Assembly: GCA_026388735.1 (NCBI GenBank)
Contig: JAPLJG010000028.1
Coordinates: 1 to 41,430 of the forward strand
Length of the DNA stretch: 41,430 nt
Direction of reading: 5' to 3'
From: Deltaproteobacteria bacterium
Lineage (GTDB): Bacteria > Desulfobacterota > Desulfobulbia > Desulfobulbales > Desulfurivibrionaceae
Shown here: positions 25,335 to 32,971 of the stretch, piece after piece
Position numbering within the stretch: the first letter of the stretch is position 1
Layout of the letters: each line of letters opens with the position of its first letter
Translations under genes and position numbers: made by a program
Notes under the pieces: generated by a model
What the model saw: the letters and a program-made list of their open reading frames with translations, nothing else
Database searches by the model: none
Told to the model about the DNA's origin: nothing

Positions 25335-25946
25335 ATGGTAATGAGGGTTCTCCTTATAGAAGACGATCCGGCCGATGCGTTTCTCATCCAGGACATGCTG
25401 TTGGAATCGACGGCTGGCAACGCCGTTGTCCAGCATGTTACTCGGCTTGAGGAGGGGATACTCCAGTCCGACGAGGAGGGGTTTGATATCATCATCTCCG
25501 ACCTTGGCCTGCCGGACAGCCAAGGGCTGGCCACTGTCACGGCGTTGGCCTCGGCGGCGAAGCATCTTCCCTTTATCGTGCTGACCGGCCTGGCGGATCA
25601 TGGGGTCGGTCTTGCGGCGGTGAACGCCGGAGCCCAGGATTATCTGGTCAAGGGAAAGGTCACTGGGGAGATGTTGGTCCGCGCCATCCGTTACGCCATT
25701 GAACGCAAGAGGATCGAAAACGAAAAGGCGAAGGTCATAGTCGAGCTACAGGAGGCATTGGCAAAGGTGAAACTGCTGAGTGGGTTTCTCCCGATTTGCG
25801 CCTCCTGTAAAAAGATCAGAGACGATAAGGGATATTGGCGGCAGATTGAATCGTATATCAGCGAGCATTCCAACGCGGAGTTCAGCCATTCCATCTGTCC
25901 GGAATGTTCCCATCGACTTTACCCGGAGTTGTACCCGGAGGGGTGA
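25335..25946 (+). CDS. Response regulator with C-terminal CxxC/CxxC domain
   Basis: 203-residue protein: receiver (1-120; LIEDDPAD, SDLGLPDSQG), a short coiled coil (125-145), then a conserved C-terminal module (about 147-200) that starts LSGFLPICASCKKIRDDKGYW and ends with ICPEC. The two CxxC pairs could bind a metal. This module is common at the ends of delta- and other proteobacterial kinases and regulators, but its function is not settled. Start ATG with GGAGAGAAGG upstream. It is the last intact gene of the signalling operon. The next 385 bases in the same frame hold a broken peroxiredoxin-like gene. Confidence 0.9.
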   Translation: MVMRVLLIEDDPADAFLIQDMLLESTAGNAVVQHVTRLEEGILQSDEEGFDIIISDLGLPDSQGLATVTALASAAKHLPFIVLTGLADHGVGLAAVNAGAQDYLVKGKVTGEMLVRAIRYAIERKRIENEKAKVIVELQEALAKVKLLSGFLPICASCKKIRDDKGYWRQIESYISEHSNAEFSHSICPECSHRLYPELYPEG

Positions 25947-26331
25947 GTTGAGAAAACGACCTTGCGCTGTCCTGTGTGGCAGTATGTCGAGGATTCCGGC
26001 TTTGTCTGGCCGTTGTTGGTCGATGAAAAACGGGAACTCTATAGGGGCTACGGGATGCTTGCCGCTTCTTTCTGGGATATCTGGGGGCCGAAGAACTGGT
26101 GGGCGTATCTGAAAGATGTTTTGTACGGGCAGAAGTTGCAGCGATCTCAAGGCGATAGCTCCCAGCGCGGCGGCGACGTGCTCATCGACCCGACCGGCAT
26201 GGTCCGTCTGCATCATGTGGGAGAAGGCCCGGGCGGACCGGCCTTCGGTGGCGCAACTTCTGGAAGCGATCCGGGCAGCCGGAGGGGATAGCAAGGCTCC
26301 GAGGCGGCGCTCGCCATTTTTGCAGATCTGA
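25947..26331 (+). pseudogene. Remnant of AhpC/TSA-type peroxiredoxin-like gene
   Basis: The C-terminal half of a redoxin-fold protein: residues reading CPVWQYVEDSGF, then WPLLVDEKRELYRGYGML, then QRGGDVLIDPTGMVRLHHVGEG. The N-terminal half with the redox cysteine motif is gone. The remaining frame begins right after the stop of the response regulator, in the same frame. A second lesion near 26227-26235 is an extra G: removing it would restore DRPSVAQLLEAIRAA from the neighbouring frame. Two independent breaks make a pseudogene more likely than a sequencing slip. Confidence 0.75.
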
Positions 26332-26349
26332 TAAACCCCTACTGGCGAA

Positions 26350-27192
26350 TCAGGAAAAACGGTAGATCACCGCAGTTGCCACGGCCCAGAGTAGGATCAG
26401 GATTGTCCCGCCAGCGCAGGCCGCGCCAAGCAGCCGGTGGCTGAGCATTTCGCGGCGGTTTTCCTGATAGCCCAGAAGCAAGCCGCAGAGGGCGCCCGCA
26501 GCCATGCCGCCGCCGTGGGCCCAGTTGTTGATCCCCGGCACCAGCAACCCGAAGACGAAGATGCTCATGGCCCAGCCGCCGATCTGCTGGTACACTTGTT
26601 GGCCATAGCTGCCGCCCCGGCTTTTCCCGTAATAAAGCGCCGCGCCGATCAGGGCGCAGACCGCCGCCGATGCGCCGATGGTAAAAGGGACGCCTGCCAG
26701 AAAGGAGAGGAGAAAGCCGCCGATGCCGCCCAAGGTATAGATGGTGAACATCCGGGCCAGGCCGTATTCCTGGATCACCAGGGGGCCGATCTGCCGTAGG
26801 GCGATGAGGTTGAAGATGAGGTGCAGCAGGCTGCCGTGCAGGTAGCTGGCGGAAACCAGCGACCACCAGCGGTGCAGGGCCTCGATGGGCATGGTGCCGG
26901 TCGCCCCAAGCAACAATAGGCTCCGATTGTCCGGGGAAAGAAAGCCAAAGGGGTTCATGCCCATGGACGTGCCGCCGGGATTGAGAATGATCGAGAGCAC
27001 AAAGAGGGCGACGTTGAGGCCGCTCAGCCAGGTGAGGAAAAGCTCCGGGGTCTGGAGAGGGTGGAGCAGCGCATTGTTTTTCCACCAGGAACCAGGAGAC
27101 TTGATGCCGCAATACGGGCAGCTGGGTTCATCCCGGCTGATGAGGCGGCGGCAATTGGGGCAGAGCTGGGAGGTCTTGTGAGAGGGTGTCAT
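26350..27192 (-). CDS. Rhomboid-family intramembrane protease with N-terminal zinc ribbon
   Basis: 280-residue membrane protein. The N terminus carries a zinc ribbon (C11, C14, C25, C28: CPNC and CPYC). The rhomboid core follows with six or seven helices. The catalytic serine is in TIGASAA (Ser175) and the catalytic histidine in NNWAHGGGMAAG (His226); the HGSLLHLIFN motif supplies the oxyanion residues. It would cleave membrane proteins within the bilayer. I chose ATG 27192 before the zinc ribbon; the frame is open to 27315 but that part runs across the start of the divergent Cys-rich gene. The ribosome site is weak. Confidence 0.93.
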   Translation of the reverse strand: MTPSHKTSQLCPNCRRLISRDEPSCPYCGIKSPGSWWKNNALLHPLQTPELFLTWLSGLNVALFVLSIILNPGGTSMGMNPFGFLSPDNRSLLLLGATGTMPIEALHRWWSLVSASYLHGSLLHLIFNLIALRQIGPLVIQEYGLARMFTIYTLGGIGGFLLSFLAGVPFTIGASAAVCALIGAALYYGKSRGGSYGQQVYQQIGGWAMSIFVFGLLVPGINNWAHGGGMAAGALCGLLLGYQENRREMLSHRLLGAACAGGTILILLWAVATAVIYRFS

Positions 27193-27313
27193 ATGGCCGT
27201 TTCGGTGTTTGCTAAGGTTATTTTTCGTTGGACCAACTAACCACACCCGCCCTGAAAAAACCAGAAAAAGTGTGACTGCATGGTCTGGGTCAGCCACCGA
27301 TGAGGAGACCACC

Positions 27314-27853
27314 ATGGGGACGCAGTCTTGTTTTTCTTTGCAGGATTTTTACGGCGGCAGCATCACTGCCCGGCTCGCCATTGCCCAGATGCTCTATGCC
27401 GATCTCGGACTGGAGCTGGGCGGAGGTGAAGCGTTTGCCCCGATGCTGGTCCAGGCGGTGATTCTGGAAAAAGAGCTGGCCCAGGTCATGGCCGCCCTTG
27501 ACCTGGGCGGACTTTGCACCGTCTGCGGCGCCAAGGATGGAGGCGGATGTTGCAGCAGCTTCATGGCCGGGGAAAACGATGTGGTCCAGTTGCTGATCAA
27601 TCTCCTGGCAGGGGTTGCGGTTACTGCCATGCGGGAGGATGCGGAGTGCTGTTTTCTTGGCGAACGGGGCTGTCTGCTCCTGTTCAAGCCCATGTTTTGC
27701 CTCAATTATAACTGCCAGCAGATCAGGCATGGCGCTGGCCCAGCCCGGATGCAGAGGCTGGACCAGGTCGTTGGCCTTCTGCTCCAGCAGCAGTATGCCA
27801 TGGAGCAACTGCTGCTGGAGGTATTGCGGAAACGAGGCACCCTGATCGGCTGA
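27314..27853 (+). CDS. Cysteine-rich hypothetical protein
   Basis: 179-residue soluble protein with ten cysteines. They cluster as C68-x2-C71, C79-C80, C112-C113, C120, C129 and C134, suggesting one or two metal or iron-sulfur sites, as in YkgJ-like iron/zinc-chelating proteins. The flanking helices are hydrophobic but not membrane-spanning. I cannot name the family. Start ATG 27314 has GAGGAGACCACC before it; the frame upstream to 27209 is not protein-like. It is divergent from the rhomboid gene (121 bp between starts) and converges with the cytochrome gene with no gap between the stops. Confidence 0.8.
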   Translation: MGTQSCFSLQDFYGGSITARLAIAQMLYADLGLELGGGEAFAPMLVQAVILEKELAQVMAALDLGGLCTVCGAKDGGGCCSSFMAGENDVVQLLINLLAGVAVTAMREDAECCFLGERGCLLLFKPMFCLNYNCQQIRHGAGPARMQRLDQVVGLLLQQQYAMEQLLLEVLRKRGTLIG

Positions 27854-28360
27854 TCAGCAGCCTTCTACTGCCTTGCCTTTCTTCTTGGCCGGGGCCGGAG
27901 CGGTAGCCGCCGGAGCCGCCTTCTGCTCGGGAGCAGCAGTCGCCGCGGTATGGCAGGCGGTGCAGGCGGTGGGTCCATTCTTGCCGTTCACCCCGGCGAT
28001 GTGGCAGGTCTTGCACCGTCCATGGAACACATCCATGGGCTTCTGGAGTTTGGCATTGGCAAATTTTTCGTTATGGCAGGTTGCGCAATGCAGTCCGTCT
28101 GTTTTTCCCAGGCCGGCGATGGCCGCCTCGTTTAAGGGCTGGTGCTTGGCATCGTGATGGCAGGTGGTGCAGTCAAGGCCAAGGGCGGTATGTTTGGCAT
28201 GGCTGAACAGGGCGGGTTTCTTGCCCTTGATCACCAGATCCTGGGCCGGGGCCGTGGTCTTGCCAGCGGCCTGGGTGGTGGCTGCGGCATGCAGATCGGT
28301 CAGGGTCAGGCTCAGTCCGGCCGCGCACATCATGGTAAGAGCAATCATTGTTTTTTTCAT
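27854..28360 (-). CDS. Periplasmic four-haem cytochrome c (c3/c7 type)
   Basis: 168-residue exported cytochrome with a Sec signal peptide (MKKTMIALTMMCAAGLSLTL, cleavage near DLHA-A). It has four CxxCH haem sites (CTTCH, CATCH, CKTCH, CTACH) and extra histidines (FSHAKH, CHHDAKH, VFHGR) for bis-His ligation, as in class III cytochromes. The C terminus is an Ala/Pro/Lys tail ending in Cys. It would carry electrons in the periplasm, for example from hydrogenase or formate dehydrogenase to membrane complexes. I prefer ATG 28360, 7 bases after AGGAGG; ATG 28366 sits too close to it. The gap to the U32 gene (28361-28627) shows no gene. Confidence 0.93.
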   Translation of the reverse strand: MKKTMIALTMMCAAGLSLTLTDLHAAATTQAAGKTTAPAQDLVIKGKKPALFSHAKHTALGLDCTTCHHDAKHQPLNEAAIAGLGKTDGLHCATCHNEKFANAKLQKPMDVFHGRCKTCHIAGVNGKNGPTACTACHTAATAAPEQKAAPAATAPAPAKKKGKAVEGC

Positions 28361-28627
28361 GGTCATTCCTCCTAAGGTTGTTTTTTGGGTTTCCAGGGGG
28401 CTCCTGCGGAGTCCTTCTCCTGTTGATGGTATCCTATCCGCGATCCGGTGGTTTTTCTAGAGGACATGGGGTCATGTCTGGCGACATCGGTTGCCGGGTG
28501 GGGGATGTCGGGTGGCCGTGTCGGGCAGCCAGCGATTTCCATTGCCCCTGCTTTGGCGGGCGTGGTAGTCTGGCGCCCGGTGAAAAGAGGGCAGGGCGCG
28601 CGGTTGCGCTTTTTATAATGGAAGGAA

Positions 28628-30726
28628 ATGATGACGCAGCAGAAAACAAACAAAAAAACAGAACTCCTTGCCCCGGTTGGGAGCCTGGAGTCATTTTTCG
28701 CCGCCCTGGAGAATGGGGCCGATGCGATGTATTGCGGCTTAAAGGAGTTCTCCGCCCGGGCCAAGGCCGAGAATTTCACTTTGGCTGAGGTGGAGAAGCT
28801 GACAGCCCAAGCCTCTACATCGCCCTCAACACCCTGATCAAGGAAAAGGAGCTTCCCCAGCTGGTGGGGATTTTGGCCGACCTGACCGGGATCGGGATCG
28901 ATGGCCTGATCATCCAGGATCTCGGGGTCTGGCGGCTGGCCAAGAATCATTTCCCCCAGTTGCCGTTGCACGCCTCAACCCAGATGGCCGTGCACAACGC
29001 AGCCGGGGTCAGGATGCTGGAGCAGATGGGCTTCACCCGGGCGGTCCTGGCCCGGGAACTCTCCTTGGCCGAGATCGCGGCCATCCGCCGACAGAGCAGC
29101 ATCGAGCTGGAGCATTTTGTCCACGGCGCGCTCTGTTTTTCCGTTTCCGGCCAGTGCCTGTTTTCTTCCGCGGTGAGCGGCATGAGCGGCAACCGGGGCC
29201 GCTGCGCCCAACCCTGCCGCCGCAAGTATCTCAACCGGGAACAGTCGGGCTATCATTTTTCCACCAGCGATTTTTGCGCCCTTTCTTCGTTGCCCCAGCT
29301 GCTCAAGGCCGGGGTCATCAGCCTCAAGATCGAAGGCAGGATGAAGAGCGCCGACTATGTGGCCCGGGTGGTGGCGGCCTACCGGCTGGTGCTGGATGCC
29401 CCGGAAAGCGGGCGCAAGCAGGCGATGCAGGAGGCCGAGGAGCAGCTGGCCCTCTCCTTTGGCCGCCAGGCGACCAAGGGGTTTCTTACCGGTTCTATCC
29501 CGGCGGCGATTGCCGATTCCGCCAAACAGGGGACTCTCGGTAAGCATCTCGGCGAGGTGACTTCACTGCGCGGCGGCATGATCGGGTTTGAGACCAGCGA
29601 CCGGCTGCATGTGGGGGATCGAATCCGCGTCCAGCCGCAAAACGACCAGGCCGGCACCGGCTTCACGGTGCGGGAACTCTGGCTCGAGCAGAAAAAACTT
29701 AAAGTCGTCAAGGCCGGGGATTTTGTCCGGGTACGGATACCCGACAAGGGCGGCTTTTTCCAGGTGGGCGATAAGGTTTTCAAGGTGGGGGGCAAGGCTG
29801 CCTTTACCCTGAGCCCGGAGGCCTGCCGCGCCACCCTTGATCAGGTGGCTGTACCGGAAAAGAGCCCGGCCCAAAAAGAAAGCCTGGCCCAGACCAGGCA
29901 GCAGGGACTAGCCAGTCTGCTGCCTGGAGCCGCTTCCCAGGCAGTCTCTGCGCAGACCCTGACCGTGCGCGGTCGGGAACCCCAGGATTTCCGTATCCTC
30001 GATGAACCTGGGGTTGCCGAGCTTGAGTTGCCGCTGACCCCGGAGACCCTGGCGGGTTTGAGAAAGGTGGATCACCGGCGTACCGATTGGCAGGGGCGGG
30101 TCATCTGGGAGATTCCCCCCATGCTCTTCGGCCCGGAGTGGGACGAATACCGCCGGGCAGTGGGGATGCTGACCGGGCAGGGCTTTCGCCGCTTCCGGAT
30201 CAACAACCTGGGGCATCTTCCCCTGTTTGCCGGCCTCTCCGATCTGACCCTGTTGGGCGGCTTCCGCTGCTACACCCTGAACAGCCAGGCCGCGCTTGCC
30301 TGGCAGGAGCTGGGTCTTGCCGAACTCACCGCCGATCTGGAAGACGACCGCAAAAACCTGCAGGAACTCTTCCGCCGGGGTGAACATCTGCCCCCCCTGG
30401 CGATCACGGTCTACAGCCCGCTGGTGGTGATGCTTTCCCGCATCCCGGTCCGGGGGGTACGGGCCGGCGCGGTGCTGCGGGCGGAAGGGGGAGAGGGATA
30501 CCGCGTTTTCCAGCACCACGACCTCACCGAGGTTCTGGCGGAGCAGGATTTTTCCCTGCTGGGCCATCTCGGGGCACTCAAGTCCATGGGCTGCGCCCGG
30601 ATCATCGTTGACCTGAGCCATTGCGGGGCTATGTCCGCCAAGGGACAACAGGTGCTGGCCGCTTGCGCCGCCGACCGGCCCCTGCCGGAGACCACGATCT
30701 TTAACTACCAGCGCGGCCTCGCCTGA
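28628..30726 (+). pseudogene. U32 peptidase family gene (RlhA/YdcP-like), frameshifted
   Basis: Peptidase U32-family protein with the C-terminal collagenase-like extension, as in RlhA/YdcP (a 23S rRNA hydroxylation factor). The first 60 codons (28628-28809) have the typical start ELLAPVGSLESFFAALENGADA. Around 28805-28816 the frame breaks: the expected linker of roughly 6-8 codons is missing and the protein resumes in another frame with LYIALNTLIKEKEL. The remaining frame, open to 30726, is intact, including the family motif GNRGRCAQPCRRKY, in which the cysteines ligate an Fe-S cluster in related proteins. Read as a single deletion of non-multiple-of-three length, this would inactivate the protein unless restarted internally (GTG or ATG near 28864). 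It could also be a sequencing or assembly error. The start has GAAGGAA before ATGATG. Confidence 0.85.
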
Positions 30727-30732
30727 ATCCTT

Positions 30733-30758
30733 CCCCTCTTCTTGATGGATGAGAGGGG
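30733..30758 (+). terminator. Hairpin after the U32 gene
   Basis: Inverted repeat CCCCTCT / AGAGGGG (7 bp) just after the U32 stop. No U-tract follows, so termination is only suggested. Confidence 0.35.
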
Positions 30759-30825
30759 TGAAGTTGCCGACGGGTCCTAATTCCTCGAAGTATTATCTCC
30801 CCTGGAATTAACACCGAATTTTCCG

Positions 30826-30871
30826 CTGTACAGCACTATTTGGTGGTGCTACAGTAAGTGCTGTTAACAGC
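30826..30871 (+). promoter_or_regulatory. Operator-like palindromes before the antitoxin
   Basis: Two perfect palindromes, CTGTACAG (30826-30833) and GCTGTTAACAGC (30860-30871), flank an imperfect pair AGCAC / GTGCT. They lie 20-66 bases before the Phd-like antitoxin start. Such antitoxins repress their own promoters by binding palindromes, so these are probable operator sites. Confidence 0.55.
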
Positions 30872-30891
30872 CCTACAAGGAGGACCGTATT

Positions 30892-31161
30892 GTGAATATC
30901 AGATTTTCAGAGGATGTCATTCCGTTAAGCGACCTGAAAGCAAATCCCGGCAAAGTCATACGGCATGTCTCCGAGGCGCATCGACCGGTCTTGTTGACCA
31001 GCCGGGGGCGAGGGGTTGCGGTGGTGCAGAACCTGCGGGATTATGAAAAGACCGAAGAGGAATGTTCTTTCATGCGGGCCGTGGTCAAGGGCATGGTGGA
31101 ACTGGATCAAGGACACGAGACATCCCTTGCCGAGGTAAAAACCCGCCTGGGACTGACCTAG
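30892..31161 (+). CDS. Phd/YefM-family antitoxin
   Basis: 89-residue DNA-binding antitoxin of the Phd/YefM fold. The N-terminal half shows the typical IPLSDLKANPGKVIRHV and RPVLLTSRGRGVAVVQNLRDYE; the C-terminal tail (from about 58) would wrap around the toxin. It neutralises the ParE/RelE-type toxin encoded two bases later and represses the operon. Start is GTG 30892 with AAGGAGG 9 bases upstream. Confidence 0.92.
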   Translation: MNIRFSEDVIPLSDLKANPGKVIRHVSEAHRPVLLTSRGRGVAVVQNLRDYEKTEEECSFMRAVVKGMVELDQGHETSLAEVKTRLGLT

Positions 31162-31163
31162 AA

Positions 31164-31472
31164 ATGGCCGGGACGATGCCCATAACCTTCGCGGAGTCCG
31201 CGGTTCAGGATATGGAAGACATTCTTGCCTATTATACCGGCCAGGCAATGCCGCAGGTTGGCAGCCGATTAGTCGCGGAAATTATCGCCGACATTGAGTT
31301 GCTGGCCAGCCAGCCCCGCATGGGCCGCATGGTGCCGGAATTTGAGCAGGATTTTCTACTGGAGCTGATCCGGCCCCCTTTTCGGATTGTCTATCGTGTG
31401 GATAGAGATCAGGTCAGGATCGTCAGGGTCTGGCGTAGTGAAAGATTGCTCAAATTACCACAAGACGGTTGA
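31164..31472 (+). CDS. ParE/RelE-superfamily toxin
   Basis: 102-residue toxin of the ParE/RelE fold. It shows FAESAVQDMEDILAYY at the N terminus, ELLASQPRMGRMVPE in the middle and the C-terminal FRIVYRVDRDQVRIVRVWRSERLL. RelE-type members cut mRNA on the ribosome, ParE-type members poison gyrase; the sequence pattern (YY, MGRMVPE, FRIVYRV) is closer to ParE. The start ATG 31164 lies two bases after the antitoxin stop, so translation is coupled. An alternative ATG is at 31176. Confidence 0.92.
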   Translation: MAGTMPITFAESAVQDMEDILAYYTGQAMPQVGSRLVAEIIADIELLASQPRMGRMVPEFEQDFLLELIRPPFRIVYRVDRDQVRIVRVWRSERLLKLPQDG

Positions 31473-31669
31473 AGCGCACAGTGCACTTGTAATTTGAATG
31501 CACCTCTAGTTGACAGGAATTAGGTATTATGTCACCGGAATTTCCAATAATAGTAAGTGAAGCTACATTTTTCGCAAGGCAAGGTTGCCATGCGGGGAAG
31601 TGGGCCACAAAATCTCGCGCTAGATAATAATATAGTTAGCTTTCCTCTATCGAATTAAGGAGCCTTGAA

Positions 31670-32041
31670 TTGAAGACGGAAGATATAGTTGGTGAAAATG
31701 CTTTCGAAGCATACAAGTGCGTTTTGGACTATTTAAAGCATATTACCACGGTTTGTTCAGCAGTTTCTTTGGTTGGTATTGCGATTTATAAAGATATAGT
31801 CGTTCCAGATTTTAAGTTTATATTGATAGATTCAATTGGTTTGTTTATTGCGGCTGCTGGAGCTTCAATAGTTACCCATTTGGTTTTTTTAGTACCAAAC
31901 TTTGAAGGACAAAATAGAATCAAGTTTAAGAAAGATGCAGGTTTTGGACTCGTAATTACAATGTTATCGGCTCTATTTGGGTTCTTTTTTCTGCTTTTAT
32001 ATGTAGTTTTAACGCTGCATGGGCTTAATCTGGGGACATAA
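31670..32041 (+). CDS. AT-rich orphan membrane protein
   Basis: 123-residue protein with three or four predicted membrane helices (about 32-50, 52-72, 95-120) and a charged N terminus. Start is TTG 31670 with AAGGAG 7 bases upstream. No family recognised. Base composition is markedly more AT-rich than every neighbour, as is the upstream 200 bases, which suggests recent transfer together with the adjacent toxin-antitoxin pair. Its own promoter region (31473-31669) has no clear motif. Confidence 0.7.
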   Translation: MKTEDIVGENAFEAYKCVLDYLKHITTVCSAVSLVGIAIYKDIVVPDFKFILIDSIGLFIAAAGASIVTHLVFLVPNFEGQNRIKFKKDAGFGLVITMLSALFGFFFLLLYVVLTLHGLNLGT

Positions 32042-32216
32042 TACCTATTTCTCCGGGTTTGTCCCCATTGTGCCGGATTACTGCCGTTCACTCTGAGTGT
32101 CCGAAAAATGGTTTTCTCTTTTTTCCTATAGGCTCATCCGCACTGTTCCCCCCGAACAATTCTTTCCTCGTTTTTCCTCATTTCTTCTCCCGTCCTCCAG
32201 GTTTTTCTGAAAAATA

Positions 32217-32255
32217 TTGACAACCCCTTGGCAACAGCTTAGTAATACCATTACT
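32217..32255 (+). promoter_or_regulatory. Promoter with overlapping palindrome before the Ehr operon
   Basis: TTGACA (32217-32222), a 17 base spacer and TAGTAA (32240-32245) form a probable promoter. A palindrome AGTAAT-ACC-ATTACT (32241-32255) covers the -10 and the start site, a typical repressor position. The first gene of the transcript encodes an HTH protein, so self-regulation is likely. Confidence 0.6.
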
Positions 32256-32284
32256 TAGTCATCTTTGGACAAGATTGGACAGGA

Positions 32285-32971
32285 ATGGATAAAACATTTA
32301 TTTCCATAAAGGGTGTGGCGGAAAAGCTGGGTGTTTCCGAGAAGACCATCTATCGTATGGTGAGCGATAACCAGATTCCCTTTGCCGTGAAGATCGGCGG
32401 GCAATGGCGCTTCAAGGCCGACGAGGTGGTTGACTGGATCGATAGCCAGAAACCGGGCGTCGCCGCACCCCGCAAAAAGACGGATTATCGCATCTCCCTG
32501 GCCGAGGCTCTGGAAAACGGCGCAGTTCTTTATCGCATCCACGGCACGAACCGTGATGAAGTTATTGATGAGCTGCTGGCGGCCCATCCCTATACCGCGA
32601 ATTTTGATGCCAAGGGGATCAAAATTTCCTTGCTGTCGCGTGAGTCGGTGGTGTCCTCCTCCATGGATGGCATTGCCTGGATGTGCCCCGACCCGGCCCT
32701 GCCGGTCTACCTGGAAAAGAGCATGGTGATTCTCGCCTTTCTCGAAAAGCCGGTGGACTTCAAGGCGTTGGACAACCGGAAGACCGAACTGCTTTTTCTG
32801 GTGCTGCCCGCCAACAACACCGAACTGGCCATCCTCGAACGTAAATTGTGGCGGCTTTCCATGTCCGCGCCCTTTCTGGCCGGGATCAGAGAGCAGCTGA
32901 CTCGCAAGAAACTGCTCGAGTTCATTGCCGCAGAGGAATCGATGATTTTTCAACAAAGGCCCAGCGTATGA
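32285..32971 (+). CDS. Transcription regulator: excisionase-type HTH plus EIIA-like domain
   Basis: 228-residue protein. Residues 1-54 are a helix-turn-helix of the MerR/excisionase type (SIKGVAEKLGVSEKTIYRMV, then WRFKADEVVDWID). Residues about 68-215 resemble the fructose/nitrogen PTS EIIA domain. EIIA proteins accept phosphate on a histidine in the motif GIAIPH; here the same place reads GIAWMC (129-134), so the histidine is lost and the domain cannot be phosphorylated in the usual way. It may sense by binding only. Its stop overlaps the HyfB-like start (ATGA), so it belongs to the Ehr operon and very probably regulates it. Confidence 0.9.
   Translation: MDKTFISIKGVAEKLGVSEKTIYRMVSDNQIPFAVKIGGQWRFKADEVVDWIDSQKPGVAAPRKKTDYRISLAEALENGAVLYRIHGTNRDEVIDELLAAHPYTANFDAKGIKISLLSRESVVSSSMDGIAWMCPDPALPVYLEKSMVILAFLEKPVDFKALDNRKTELLFLVLPANNTELAILERKLWRLSMSAPFLAGIREQLTRKKLLEFIAAEESMIFQQRPSV

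Noticed and set aside
26339-27112. 257-codon frame overlapping the rhomboid gene
   Set aside because: Same strand, different frame, Arg/Pro-rich; the rhomboid frame has the catalytic Ser and His.
31505-31540. TTGACA near 31511 as promoter for the AT-rich gene
   Set aside because: No -10 box at 16-18 bases; TATTAT lies only 9 bases away.
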